Origin: MM2 sp035460165
GTDB taxonomy: Bacteria; Pseudomonadota; Gammaproteobacteria; Burkholderiales; Methylophilaceae
Assembly (NCBI GenBank): GCA_035460165.1
Contig: DATHWW010000018.1
Location: 36,044 to 100,043, forward strand
Length of the DNA stretch: 64,000 nucleotides
Direction: 5' to 3'
Shown here piece by piece: positions 42,158 to 51,032 of the stretch (within the stretch, counting starts at the first letter, position 1; each line of letters begins with the position of its first letter). The notes below the pieces were generated by a model. The model made no database searches. It was not told where the DNA came from and was given only the letters and a program-made list of their open reading frames with translations. A program made the translations under genes and the position numbers.

Positions 42158-43528
42158 TTAAATCCGCTTCGCCAGTTCTGTCGCCTTGCCGATATAGCTG
42201 GCCGGGGTCATGTCCAGCAGCAGTTGTTTGGCCTCCTGTGGAATCGCCAACCCGCCGATGAAGTCATGCAGGGCCTCTTTAGTAATGCCGCCCTTGCCGC
42301 GCGTCAGTGCCTTGAGCTGCTCGTAGGGGTTTTCAATGCTGTAGCGGCGCATCACGGTCTGGATCGGTTCGGCCAGCACTTCCCAGGAGCCATCCAGGTC
42401 TTCGGCCAGTTTCGCGCGGTTGGCTTCCAGCTTGCCCAGGCCCTTGAGGCAGGAATCGTAGCCCAGTAAGGTGTAGCCGAACGCGACGCCCATGTTGCGG
42501 AGTACGGTGGAGTCGGTCAGGTCGCGCTGCCAGCGGGAAATCGGCAGCTTTTCGGCCAGATGGCCGAGCACCGCGTTGGCCATGCCGAGATTGCCTTCGG
42601 AGTTTTCAAAATCAATAGGGTTGACCTTGTGCGGCATGGTCGAGGAACCCACTTCGCCTTCCTTGACCTTCTGCTTGAAGTAGCCCATCGAGATGTAGCC
42701 CCACACGTCGCGGTCGAGGTCGATCAGGATGGTGTTGACGCGTGCGATGGCGTTGTACAGCTCGGCCATGTAGTCGTGCGGCTCGATCTGGATGGTGTAG
42801 GGGTTGTAGGTGAGCCCCAGGCCGGTGACGAATTTCTGCGCGCAGCCTTCCCAGTCGTACTCAGGATAGGCGGACAGGTGGGCATTGAAGTTGCCGACCG
42901 CGCCGTTGATCTTGCCGAGGATTTCCACGCCGGCAATTTGCTGTTTCTGGCGGCGCAGGCGGTAAACCACGTTGGCCAGTTCCTTGCCCAGCGTGGTGGG
43001 GGAGGCCGGCTGGCCGTGTGTGTGCGCCAGCATCGCGGCATCGGCCAGGTCGTGTGCCTGCGCGGTCAGATTGTCGATCAGCTTGTCCAGCATCGGCAGC
43101 AGCACGGCGTCGCGTGCGGATTGCAGCATCAGCGCATGCGACAGGTTGTTGATGTCTTCCGAGGTGCAGGCGAAGTGGATGAACTCGCTCGCCTTGCGGA
43201 TTTCCGGGTTGCCGTAAAAGCGTTCCTTCAGCCAGTATTCCAGCGCCTTCACGTCGTGGTTGGTGCGCGATTCGATGGCCTTGACCTGCGCGGCTTCGGT
43301 TTCGCCGAAGGTGGCAATCGCGTCGTTCAATTCCTTGATCGTGAATTCGGAGAACGCGGCGACTTCCGCAATTGCCGGATCCGCCGCCAGCGCCTTCAGC
43401 CACTCGATTTCGACCAGTGCGCGATGGCGTATCAGCGCGAATTCGCTGAAGAATGGGCGTAGAGCGTCCAGTTTGGATTGATAACGGCCGTCGAGCGGGG
43501 AGAGAGCGTTCAGTGCGGTGAGATCCAT
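42158..43528 (-). CDS. purB: adenylosuccinate lyase
   Basis: Catalyses two steps of purine synthesis: SAICAR to AICAR plus fumarate, and adenylosuccinate to AMP plus fumarate. The 456 residues are the E. coli-type length. Fumarase/aspartase-superfamily motifs are intact: TSEDINNLSHAL, AHTHGQPASPTTLGKE (catalytic His) and the signature GSSTMPHKVNPIDFEN. It is a single gene, divergent from the small EF-hand protein. Confidence 0.97.
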   Translation of the reverse strand: MDLTALNALSPLDGRYQSKLDALRPFFSEFALIRHRALVEIEWLKALAADPAIAEVAAFSEFTIKELNDAIATFGETEAAQVKAIESRTNHDVKALEYWLKERFYGNPEIRKASEFIHFACTSEDINNLSHALMLQSARDAVLLPMLDKLIDNLTAQAHDLADAAMLAHTHGQPASPTTLGKELANVVYRLRRQKQQIAGVEILGKINGAVGNFNAHLSAYPEYDWEGCAQKFVTGLGLTYNPYTIQIEPHDYMAELYNAIARVNTILIDLDRDVWGYISMGYFKQKVKEGEVGSSTMPHKVNPIDFENSEGNLGMANAVLGHLAEKLPISRWQRDLTDSTVLRNMGVAFGYTLLGYDSCLKGLGKLEANRAKLAEDLDGSWEVLAEPIQTVMRRYSIENPYEQLKALTRGKGGITKEALHDFIGGLAIPQEAKQLLLDMTPASYIGKATELAKRI

Positions 43529-43656
43529 GGGAAAAATCTAGAGTGTTTGAAGTAATTCAATATTTTACCTTTTCGGACAAACTTTTGTCTTGGAGAATGC
43601 GCCTAATTAATTGGATATGGGCCAGATGGCCATATTTATCAGCGTTTACTTATATA

Positions 43657-43929
43657 ATGGATGCCATGCTCGCTAGAACATTCCCGTTGATGTTTTTGCT
43701 GATTTCTTCTTCCGCTTGGGCGGATGAGACTTTTTCGTCGGTAGCCAGTGTCGAGGATAATATTCGCAGCATGGACAAGGACCACGACGGCATGGTCTCC
43801 ATCAGCGAAATCCGTGTTTTTCTCGAAGCACAGAACGGCAAAGGCTATCGCAATGAACTGCTGGACGAAATGTCCGCCAAGGCCGCCGCCCAGAGTTGCG
43901 CTTCGCCATTCAGCCGGTCTTTCTACTGA
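43657..43929 (+). CDS. small exported protein with one EF-hand
   Basis: A 90-residue protein with a signal peptide (MLARTFPLMFLLISSSAWA) and one canonical EF-hand loop, DKDHDGMVSISE, with Asp at positions 1, 3 and 5, Gly at 6 and Glu at 12, so calcium binding is likely. The start is ATG 43657 or 43666; the frame is open farther upstream but those codons lack signal-peptide character. No ribosome site is obvious. It lies 81 bases before acnB but is unlikely to be related to it, since acnB has its own -10-like sequence. Confidence 0.72.
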   Translation: MDAMLARTFPLMFLLISSSAWADETFSSVASVEDNIRSMDKDHDGMVSISEIRVFLEAQNGKGYRNELLDEMSAKAAAQSCASPFSRSFY

Positions 43930-43948
43930 GCCGGGCGTGAAACCGCGT

Positions 43949-43976
43949 GTCACCGCTGCCGCGCGGCCTGTATAAT
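43949..43976 (+). promoter_or_regulatory. probable acnB promoter
   Basis: A perfect TATAAT (43971-43976) lies 34 bases before the acnB ATG. About 16 bases upstream the -35 region (TGTCAC) is a poor match, so the promoter may need an activator. Confidence 0.45.
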
Positions 43977-44010
43977 TTCCACTATTCCCTTTCACTTTTA
44001 GATATCCGCC

Positions 44011-46566
44011 ATGTTGAACGCTTATCGTGACCATGTGGCCGAGCGCGCCGCGCTGGGCCTGCCGCCGCTTCCACTGACAGCCGAGCAGACCGCCGAGCTG
44101 GTCGTTTTGCTCAAGCATCCGCCTGCAGGCGAAGATGCGACGCTGATCGAACTGCTAGAAAACCGCATTCCCGCCGGCGTGGATCAGGCTGCGTACGTGA
44201 AGGCGGCCTTCCTGTCCGATGTTGCGCTCGGCAATGCCGAGTCGCCGTTGGTCTCGCCGGGCAGGGCGGTGCAGCTTCTCAGCACCATGCTCGGCGGCTA
44301 CAACGTGCAGGCGCTGGTGTCTCTGCTGGATTCATCGCTGGGCGAAGAGGCGGCCAACGCGTTAAAGCACACCACGCTGATGTTCGACGCTTTCCATGAT
44401 GTGCAGGAAAAAATGAAGGCGGGCAATATGCACGCCAAGCGCCTGATCGAATCCTGGGCCGCCGCCGAGTGGTTCACCGCGCGTCCCGAACTGCCGCAGG
44501 AAATTCGCGCCGTGGTGTTCAAGGTTCCCGGCGAAACCAATACCGACGACCTGTCGCCGGCACAGGAAGCCTGGTCGCGCCCGGATATCCCGCTGCACGC
44601 CAAGGCGATGCTGGTATCCAAGATGCCGGATGGCCTGAACACTATTGAAACGCTGAAGCAGAAGGGCCTGCCGCTGGCCTACGTCGGCGACGTGGTCGGC
44701 ACCGGCTCCTCGCGCAAGTCCGCGATCAACTCGGTGCAGTGGCACATGGGCGAGGATATCCCGTTCATCCCCAACAAGCGCACCGGCGGCATCGTGCTGG
44801 GTGGCAAGATCGCGCCTATCTTCTTCAACACCGCCGAAGACTCCGGCGCGCTGCCGATCCAATGTGACGTCAGCCATATGGATACCGGCGACGTAATCGT
44901 GATCCATCCATTTGCTGGCAAGGTGACCAACGAAGCGGGCGAGACCATCAGCACCTTCGAGCTGGCGCCGCTGACGATGCCGGATGAAGTGCGTGCCGGC
45001 GGCCGCATTCCGCTGATTATCGGCCGCGGCCTGACCACCAAGGCGCGCGAAGCGCTGGATCTGCCGCCTTCCGACCTGTTCATCAAGCCGGTCGCACCCA
45101 AAGACACCGGCAAGGGCTATACGCTGGCGCAGAAAATGGTCGGCCATGCCTGTGGCGTTGAAGGTATCCGCCCCGGCACCTATTGCGAACCCAAGATCAC
45201 TACCGTGGGCAGCCAGGACACCACAGGCGCGATGACGCGCGATGAACTGAAAGAGCTGGCCTGCCTGGGTTTCTCGTCCGACCTGGTGATGCAGAGCTTC
45301 TGCCACACCGCGGCCTACCCCAAGCCGGTGGATATCAAGCTGCAGCACACGCTGCCGGAATTCATGTCCAGTCGCGGCGGCGTGTCCCTGCGTCCGGGCG
45401 ACGGCGTGATCCACTCCTGGCTCAACCGCATGATCCTGCCCGATACCGTGGGCACCGGCGGCGATTCGCATACCCGTTTCCCGATCGGCATTTCCTTCCC
45501 CGCCGGTTCCGGCCTGGTGGCGTTCGCCGCCGCGATGGGCGCGATGCCGCTGGACATGCCGGAATCGGTGCTGGTGCGCTTCAAGGGCAAAATGCAGCCG
45601 GGTATCACGCTGCGCGATCTGGTCAACGCAATTCCCTACGCTGCAATTCAGAAGGGCGAACTGACCGTGGGCAAACAGGGCAAGAAGAACGTTTTCAATG
45701 GCCGCATCCTGGAAATCGAAGGCCTGCCGGATTTGAAGGTGGAACAGGCGTTCGAATTCGCCGATGCCTCCGCTGAGCGCTCCGCCAACGGCTGCTCGGT
45801 GCGCCTGAATAAGGAGCCGGTGATCGAGTTCCTCAACTCCAACATCGCGTTGATGGAAAACATGATCCTCAACGGCTATGAGGACGCACGTACCCTGCGC
45901 CGCCGCATTGAAGCGATGCAGGTATGGCTGGCCAAACCGGAGCTGCTGCAACCGGACGCCGACGCCGAATACGCCTACGTGCTGGAGATCGACCTCGACG
46001 AAATCAAGGAACCGCTGGTGGCCTGCCCCAACGATCCGGACGACATCAAGCCGCTATCCGCCGTCGTCGGCGACAAGATCGACGAGGTGTTCATCGGCTC
46101 GTGCATGACCAATATCGGCCACTACCGGGCCGCGGCCAAAGTGCTGGAAGATGCCGGCATCATCCCGACCCGGTTGTGGATCGCACCGCCAACCCGCATG
46201 GACGAAGCCGAGCTGCGTGAAGAGGGCGCTTATTCGGTGTTCGGCCGCGCCGGTGCGCGTACCGAGGTACCGGGCTGCTCGCTGTGCATGGGCAATCAGG
46301 CGCGCGTGGCGGACCGCGCGACCGTGTTCTCGACCAGCACGCGCAACTTCGACAACCGCATGGGCAAGGACGCCCGCGTCTATCTCGGTTCCGCCGAGCT
46401 GGCGGCGGTGTGTGCACGCATGGGCAAGATGCCGACGCCGGAAGAGTATCTGGCTGTGATCGGCGACAAGTTGTCGAAGGATGCGGGGAATATCTATCGC
46501 TATCTCAACTTCGACAAGATGCCGGAGTATACGAAGAAGATTATTCCGATATCGGAAGTGGTTTAA
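44011..46566 (+). CDS. acnB: aconitate hydratase B / 2-methylisocitrate dehydratase
   Basis: TCA-cycle enzyme interconverting citrate and isocitrate through a [4Fe-4S] cluster; AcnB also dehydrates 2-methylisocitrate. The 851 residues are close to E. coli AcnB (865). The N-terminal HEAT-like domain (1-160) is followed by the swivel domain (GSSRKSAINS) and the catalytic core. Cluster cysteines are Cys698 (GSCMTN), Cys756 and Cys759 (GCSLCMGN). The ATG follows ATATCCGCC without a strong ribosome site. It is a single-gene unit ending in a strong terminator. Confidence 0.97.
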   Translation: MLNAYRDHVAERAALGLPPLPLTAEQTAELVVLLKHPPAGEDATLIELLENRIPAGVDQAAYVKAAFLSDVALGNAESPLVSPGRAVQLLSTMLGGYNVQALVSLLDSSLGEEAANALKHTTLMFDAFHDVQEKMKAGNMHAKRLIESWAAAEWFTARPELPQEIRAVVFKVPGETNTDDLSPAQEAWSRPDIPLHAKAMLVSKMPDGLNTIETLKQKGLPLAYVGDVVGTGSSRKSAINSVQWHMGEDIPFIPNKRTGGIVLGGKIAPIFFNTAEDSGALPIQCDVSHMDTGDVIVIHPFAGKVTNEAGETISTFELAPLTMPDEVRAGGRIPLIIGRGLTTKAREALDLPPSDLFIKPVAPKDTGKGYTLAQKMVGHACGVEGIRPGTYCEPKITTVGSQDTTGAMTRDELKELACLGFSSDLVMQSFCHTAAYPKPVDIKLQHTLPEFMSSRGGVSLRPGDGVIHSWLNRMILPDTVGTGGDSHTRFPIGISFPAGSGLVAFAAAMGAMPLDMPESVLVRFKGKMQPGITLRDLVNAIPYAAIQKGELTVGKQGKKNVFNGRILEIEGLPDLKVEQAFEFADASAERSANGCSVRLNKEPVIEFLNSNIALMENMILNGYEDARTLRRRIEAMQVWLAKPELLQPDADAEYAYVLEIDLDEIKEPLVACPNDPDDIKPLSAVVGDKIDEVFIGSCMTNIGHYRAAAKVLEDAGIIPTRLWIAPPTRMDEAELREEGAYSVFGRAGARTEVPGCSLCMGNQARVADRATVFSTSTRNFDNRMGKDARVYLGSAELAAVCARMGKMPTPEEYLAVIGDKLSKDAGNIYRYLNFDKMPEYTKKIIPISEVV

Positions 46567-46590
46567 GTCAAGCGCGGTGAAGTAAAAACG

Positions 46591-46628
46591 ATCATGGCCG
46601 GGAAACCGGAAACCGGCCATGATGTTTT
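46591..46628 (+). terminator. rho-independent terminator after acnB
   Basis: ATCATGGCCGG (46591-46601) pairs with CCGGCCATGAT (46613-46623), an 11-bp stem with an 11-base loop, followed by GTTTT. The convergent RTX gene ends 15 bases farther on and may use the same hairpin. Confidence 0.85.
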
Positions 46629-46642
46629 AGCACTTGCTTCGT

Positions 46643-49576
46643 CTAGCTGCCCAACAGAACATCCGCTCCGGTGGTGACCGTGCTGGCGGTGATGCTGGTC
46701 AAGGTAATGGTCATTTCATATGTCCCGGCCGTGTTATTAGTATCGACCTGCACTAGGGTATCGCTGCCCGACTGCACGATGCTGACATGGTCGGCACGGG
46801 TGCCCGACATCGTGCCATAGCTGTCGAAGAGGCCGTCGAGGTTGATGACGTCCTGCCCACCGCTGGCGTTGGAATCGAACCCGATCAGCACATCGTTGCC
46901 ATCCAGGATGCTGGTGTAGAGCGCGATGTCGTTACCGGCGGATACATCGATGGAGTCGTTGCCCGCGTTGCCGGTGATCTGGTCGTCGCCGGAGCCGCCG
47001 TCTATCGTGTCATTGCCGCTGCCGCTCACCAGGATGTCATTGGCAGCCCCGCCCAGGAAGGTGTCCAGGCCGCTGCCGCCGGTCAGGTTGTCTCCGCCAT
47101 TGCCGCTGGATATATAGGACACCTGGTAGGTTTGGGCCGATAGGTTCACGGTATCCGCTGTCGAGCCGGTCCCGATATCCTCCACACTGATGGTGACCTG
47201 GGCCTCGTCCGCCATGGGGCTGGCGTTGCTGTCCGTGATCCGGTAGTAAAAGCTGTCGGTGGTATCGCTGGTTTGCGTGTCCGTACTGTAGGAAATCGCG
47301 CCGGTGACAGTATTGATCGCCAGTGTGCCCTTGCTCGTATCCAGGTTGATCACATTGTCCAGCACGCCATCCGAACTGTCTGTTACCCAGCTGATGCCGT
47401 CATTGCTCAATGCGGTGATGCTGAAGGCGTCGCCGTTGGCATCGCTGTCATTGCCCAGCAATGCCGTGACGGCGGACAAGCTTGCGACGGTGTTGTCCGA
47501 AATGAACCACTTGTCGTTCTGAGCGCTGGGGGCGACATTTTCAACCACGTCAGTAATGCTCAAGCTGAAGTTGGTGGAGGCATCCGGCGTGCCGCCGACG
47601 CTTCCATCATTCACATTCACCGTGACGTTGTAGGCGCTCTTGGTTTCGAAATCCGCACCACCCGCAAAGTACAGCGCATTTCCGCTGATATAGAAGGCGG
47701 ATGCATCGGCTCCCGACAGTGACAGGGTATTCGTACCGAGCGCGTCGTCGGTCACGGCGATGTCCGCCACCTTGATCGCCCCGCCGTTTTCAGGGGTGGA
47801 CGCGAGCGTGTTCGTTAGCGCGACCGCGGTCGGAGCTTCGTTGACGTCGTTGACGGAAAGGGTGAAGGTTTCGCTGTAAGTCAAACCGCCGGCGTCTTCC
47901 GCGGTGACGATGACGTTCACGCTGGACTCCGCCTCGAAATCGAGACTAGCGCCATCCTTCAGCTTGAGTTGGTCGCCGACGACCTCGAAACGGCTATCGC
48001 TGACGGTGTAGCTATGAGTGTCGCCGCTATCGATATCCGAGGCACTCAGCGTGCCGATCACGGCGCTTGCGGTATTCTCGTCAACGGAGCTGCCGGAAAG
48101 CGCGACATCGGTCGGAGTATCGTTGGCGCCGGAGACGTTGATGGTGAGAGTCGTCGTTGCCGCACCGCCCAAGCCGTCATTGACAGTCACGTTGAACACA
48201 TCGGAATCGCTCCCATTTTGCAAAGCGTTAATAGCTGTGGCGTTGGCCACGAAGGTATAAGTTCCGTCCGGGTTGACCGTCAGGCTGCCATAGGTGCCGA
48301 CACCATCCTCGCCGGCGGCAAGGCTGTAGGACAACGCGGTGCCGGTATCGACGTCGTTGCCGTCCAGGGTGCCTGTGATATCGGCGAAGGTGTCCGCTAC
48401 TTCAGTATCGGCAAGTGTCGGGACGCCGACTTCGGCAGTGATTGTCGGCGTGTCATTGGCACCGGAGACGTTAATCGTTAGCGTCGTTGTTGCGATGCCA
48501 CCCAATCCGTCATCCACAGTGACATTGAACACATCCGTAGCGGTTCCGCTCTGCAGGGCGTTAATTGCTATGGCATCGACGACGAAGGTGTAGGTGCCGT
48601 CCGCATTGATCGTCAGGGTGCCGTAGCTGCCGACACCATCTTCACCAGCAGCAAGGTTGTAGGACAAAGCGGCGCCGGTATCGACGTCGTTGCCGTCCAG
48701 TGAACCGGTGATATTGGCAAAGGCATCTGCTGCGGCCGTGTCTGCCAGAGTCGGGACGCCGACCTCGGCTGTGATGGTGGGGGCATCGTTGGTGCCTGCG
48801 ATATTTACCACGATGTCGTAGTTTGCCGTGCCATCCAGCGAGGTGACGGTCAGGGTTTCGACTTTGTTTAGCCCGGCGGGAATGCTGTCGGCTTTTGCCT
48901 GATCGAGCGCATAGCTCCAGGCGCCCGTCGTTGCGTTGAAAGTGAAGGTTCCGTACGTGCCTTGCAAGCTCGCGGAAGCGGGCGCCTGGAAAGCGGCTTC
49001 TCCGCTATCCACGTCGCTGACAATGAGTGTGCCGCTCGCAGAGGGATCGCCCGAATCGGCATTGGCGACGCCTCCCGCCTCAACGACGTTGTTGTCTTCG
49101 TTCGCGCTTGCGTTGATGGATGCGGCGTCGTTGGCACCGGTAATGTTAACCGTAACGGTAGCGTAGCTTAACGTGCCGTTTCCAAGTTGAATCGCATACG
49201 TAAAGGAATCATTGATGACTTCGTTGCCACCGAGCGATTCGACATCGCGTGCGACGAATGTTCCATTCACCGTTTCGCCCAGTTGGTAGTCGATTTTGCC
49301 GCTATTGATACGGATGCGGCCGAATTCGGTTTCTTCCCAAACGGTTCCATCCTTGGTTTTCAACGCATCCCAGAGTTCTTGGGTGGTAGAGGCGTCATCA
49401 CCGGTAAGTGAAAACAGCTTTTTGGCTTTGCCGCCCGAGTCGTCGGCCATCACATCCCATGTGAAATAGTCAAACGTCGTGTTATATCCATAGAGAGCCG
49501 CGTCATCTTCGATGAAGCTATAGTCATCGTCGCTTGCTTGCGGTGTATTGCTGAATGAAGTGCTGTTCGTGGCCAT
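46643..49576 (-). CDS. large secreted RTX/VCBS-repeat protein
   Basis: Acidic, cysteine-poor 977-residue protein, probably a type I-secreted adhesin or matrix protein. There is no N-terminal signal peptide. The N-terminus (1-130) is followed by immunoglobulin/cadherin-like repeats from about 135 to 800, including two near-identical 111-residue VCBS units (264-374, 375-485), a cadherin-like DENTASAVIGTLSASDIDSGD unit and further bulges. RTX nonapeptides (GGSGNDxI type) lie at about 825-890, then a C-terminal secretion-signal region (DVINLDGLF). The ATG has a perfect AGGAGGT site. No type I exporter or TolC gene is in the window. Confidence 0.88.
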   Translation of the reverse strand: MATNSTSFSNTPQASDDDYSFIEDDAALYGYNTTFDYFTWDVMADDSGGKAKKLFSLTGDDASTTQELWDALKTKDGTVWEETEFGRIRINSGKIDYQLGETVNGTFVARDVESLGGNEVINDSFTYAIQLGNGTLSYATVTVNITGANDAASINASANEDNNVVEAGGVANADSGDPSASGTLIVSDVDSGEAAFQAPASASLQGTYGTFTFNATTGAWSYALDQAKADSIPAGLNKVETLTVTSLDGTANYDIVVNIAGTNDAPTITAEVGVPTLADTAAADAFANITGSLDGNDVDTGAALSYNLAAGEDGVGSYGTLTINADGTYTFVVDAIAINALQSGTATDVFNVTVDDGLGGIATTTLTINVSGANDTPTITAEVGVPTLADTEVADTFADITGTLDGNDVDTGTALSYSLAAGEDGVGTYGSLTVNPDGTYTFVANATAINALQNGSDSDVFNVTVNDGLGGAATTTLTINVSGANDTPTDVALSGSSVDENTASAVIGTLSASDIDSGDTHSYTVSDSRFEVVGDQLKLKDGASLDFEAESSVNVIVTAEDAGGLTYSETFTLSVNDVNEAPTAVALTNTLASTPENGGAIKVADIAVTDDALGTNTLSLSGADASAFYISGNALYFAGGADFETKSAYNVTVNVNDGSVGGTPDASTNFSLSITDVVENVAPSAQNDKWFISDNTVASLSAVTALLGNDSDANGDAFSITALSNDGISWVTDSSDGVLDNVINLDTSKGTLAINTVTGAISYSTDTQTSDTTDSFYYRITDSNASPMADEAQVTISVEDIGTGSTADTVNLSAQTYQVSYISSGNGGDNLTGGSGLDTFLGGAANDILVSGSGNDTIDGGSGDDQITGNAGNDSIDVSAGNDIALYTSILDGNDVLIGFDSNASGGQDVINLDGLFDSYGTMSGTRADHVSIVQSGSDTLVQVDTNNTAGTYEMTITLTSITASTVTTGADVLLGS
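48121..48786 (-). repeat. two tandem 333-bp repeats inside the RTX gene
   Basis: Copies at 48121-48453 and 48454-48786 are offset by exactly 333 bases (111 codons) and share most of their sequence; a partial third match begins at 48787. Each encodes one VCBS unit (TITAEVGVPTLADT ... GLGG.ATTTLTINVSGAND). Such repeats can expand or shrink by recombination in frame. Confidence 0.85.
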
Positions 49577-49585
49577 GATCGAATT

Positions 49586-49592
49586 ACCTCCT
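49586..49592 (-). promoter_or_regulatory. perfect Shine-Dalgarno sequence of the RTX gene
   Basis: AGGAGGT on the minus strand (plus-strand ACCTCCT), nine bases before the ATG at 49576. It is the strongest ribosome site noticed in the window and supports this start. Confidence 0.8.
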
Positions 49593-49807
49593 CGTACTTA
49601 ATAAGGTAAAAATCTTTAGCGAGATGGAGTCTCGGAAAAGTCTGTTCGTTTGTTAATTATTGAGAGCCATCTTGTTTTATTGGTGATCCTAAAACAATAG
49701 TACCTTGGTACATTTAAGTGATTGATCCTTAAAATAAAATACATGTACTTTGGTATTAACCCATTTGAGGTATTTTTTCCATAATGATCACAAATCGCAT
49801 GTCAGGG

Positions 49808-49835
49808 TTTCAGCGCATTCAAGCCCACGTATAAT
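49808..49835 (+). promoter_or_regulatory. probable promoter giving a leaderless mRNA
   Basis: TATAAT (49830-49835) with a weak -35 TTTCAG (49808-49813) 16 bases upstream. The ATG at 49843 begins seven bases after the -10, where transcription would start, and no Shine-Dalgarno sequence is present. Confidence 0.45.
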
Positions 49836-49842
49836 TAAAAAC

Positions 49843-50277
49843 ATGGCGACCGCAAAATCAAAACCCCCTCAACTCCCCCAACAGCCGTTTACCGAAGAGG
49901 CGCTTTTCCCGCGCGTCTCACTTAAAAACTGGAAAGTCATGCTGCCTTTGCTGGCGGTTTTAGTTGCGATGGTGTGGCTGGGTTTCCGCTTTAACGTGGA
50001 TGATCGCGTGGTGGTGGGCGGGGCAGTCCTGTTCGGCGTGTTGTCCAGCCTGTTTGCCTGGATCGTCGGGGTATTGGGGCTGATTCCGTTCGTCGGCCCG
50101 TTGATTGTCAAGGTGCTCGCAATTCCCATCATCTGGCTGCTCAACGCGCTGGGTTATCTGGTGTCCTTCATTGCCATCAAGCGCGGCTACTCCAAGGATG
50201 TGCTGACCTATCGCGGGCTGACCATTGCGCTGATCGTCGGGATCATCATCGGCTTTATCCTCGGTCATTTAATCTGA
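49843..50277 (+). CDS. small membrane protein of unknown function
   Basis: Membrane protein of 144 residues from the ATG at 49843; earlier in-frame codons are in the AT-rich spacer and not protein-like. A Pro/Lys/Gln-rich cytoplasmic tail (1-30) precedes hydrophobic segments at about 32-48, 57-78, 82-107 and 124-144. The pattern VGVLGLIPFVGPLIVKVLAIP is reminiscent of uncharacterised inner-membrane proteins. No family was recognised with confidence. Its stop lies two bases before the truC start. Confidence 0.75.
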   Translation: MATAKSKPPQLPQQPFTEEALFPRVSLKNWKVMLPLLAVLVAMVWLGFRFNVDDRVVVGGAVLFGVLSSLFAWIVGVLGLIPFVGPLIVKVLAIPIIWLLNALGYLVSFIAIKRGYSKDVLTYRGLTIALIVGIIIGFILGHLI

Positions 50278-50279
50278 CC

Positions 50280-51017
50280 TTGGAAACACTCCCCATCCTG
50301 TACCGCGACGAATTCCTGGTTGCGGTACACAAGCCTTCCGGGCTGCTGGTGCACCGTAGCGACATCGACCGGCACGAGACGCGCTTTGCGCTGCAAATCA
50401 TGCGCGACCAGCTTGGGTGCAAGGTCTACTCGGTGCATCGCCTGGACAAGGGCACATCGGGTGTGCTGTTGTTTGCGTTGCAGCCTGAAGTGGGGCGGAC
50501 GCTGACGGTGCAGTTCGAGGCGCAAGAGGTTTCCAAGATTTACCTCGCCGTGGTGCGCGGGCATCCGCCGGAAAGCGGGGTGATCGACCATCCGCTGACG
50601 CGCATCCGCGACGATTACGAATGGTCGGGCAAGAGCATGGAGTCCGAGGCGCAGGCGGCGGTGACGCGCTATCGGCGGCTTGCCATGGCGGAATGCGATG
50701 TCAGTGTGGATAAATACCCGACCAGTCGCTACGCTTTGTTGGAGCTCGCTCCGCTGACCGGACGGCGCCACCAGTTGCGGCGGCATTTGAAGCATATTTC
50801 GCATCCGATCATCGGTGATTCGACCTACGGCAAGGGGCGGCACAACCGCTTCTTCCAACAGGCGTTCGGCTGCCAGCGCATGCTGCTGGCGAGTGTGTCG
50901 CTTGCACTGAGGCATCCCGTAACCCAGCAGCCATTGACGCTGGTCGCACCGCTGGCGGATGATTTCATGAATGTATTGACGGCGCTCGATATGCATCGCG
51001 CCGTGCCTCCACCTTAA
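50280..51017 (+). CDS. truC: tRNA pseudouridine(65) synthase TruC
   Basis: RluA-family pseudouridine synthase that modifies U65 in certain tRNAs. The 245 residues open with LPILYRDEFLVAVHKPSGLLVHRS, matching the start of E. coli TruC. The catalytic motif is HRLDKGTSG with Asp56, followed by KIYLAVVRG and the C-terminal PLTGRRHQLRRHLKHISHPIIGD. The start is a TTG at 50280, two bases after the preceding stop; no ATG or GTG fits the conserved N-terminus. It is likely co-transcribed with rlmJ 15 bases downstream. Confidence 0.88.
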   Translation: METLPILYRDEFLVAVHKPSGLLVHRSDIDRHETRFALQIMRDQLGCKVYSVHRLDKGTSGVLLFALQPEVGRTLTVQFEAQEVSKIYLAVVRGHPPESGVIDHPLTRIRDDYEWSGKSMESEAQAAVTRYRRLAMAECDVSVDKYPTSRYALLELAPLTGRRHQLRRHLKHISHPIIGDSTYGKGRHNRFFQQAFGCQRMLLASVSLALRHPVTQQPLTLVAPLADDFMNVLTALDMHRAVPPP

Positions 51018-51032
51018 TCTTATGGAACACTT

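Larger units (their letters stand above)
49577..49842. other. AT-rich divergent intergenic region
   Basis: About 266 bases between the RTX gene and the membrane-protein gene at 49843. It is clearly AT-rich compared with its surroundings and contains no gene. It holds the palindrome GTACC-TT-GGTAC (49700-49711) and a related GTACTTTGGTAT (49745-49756) 45 bases away, both possible operator sites, and a TATAAT for the rightward gene. Confidence 0.6.

Noticed and set aside
43543..43656. Longer N-terminus for the EF-hand protein
   Set aside because: The upstream 38 codons are aromatic-rich and would bury the clear signal peptide; starts at 43657 or 43666 fit better.
44362..45951. 529-codon minus-strand frame within acnB
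   Set aside because: Antisense to a fully conserved aconitase; no protein-like features.
48121..48786. Regular repeats considered as CRISPR or mobile-element duplication
   Set aside because: The 333-bp period is an exact codon multiple and encodes VCBS protein units; no spacers or cas genes.
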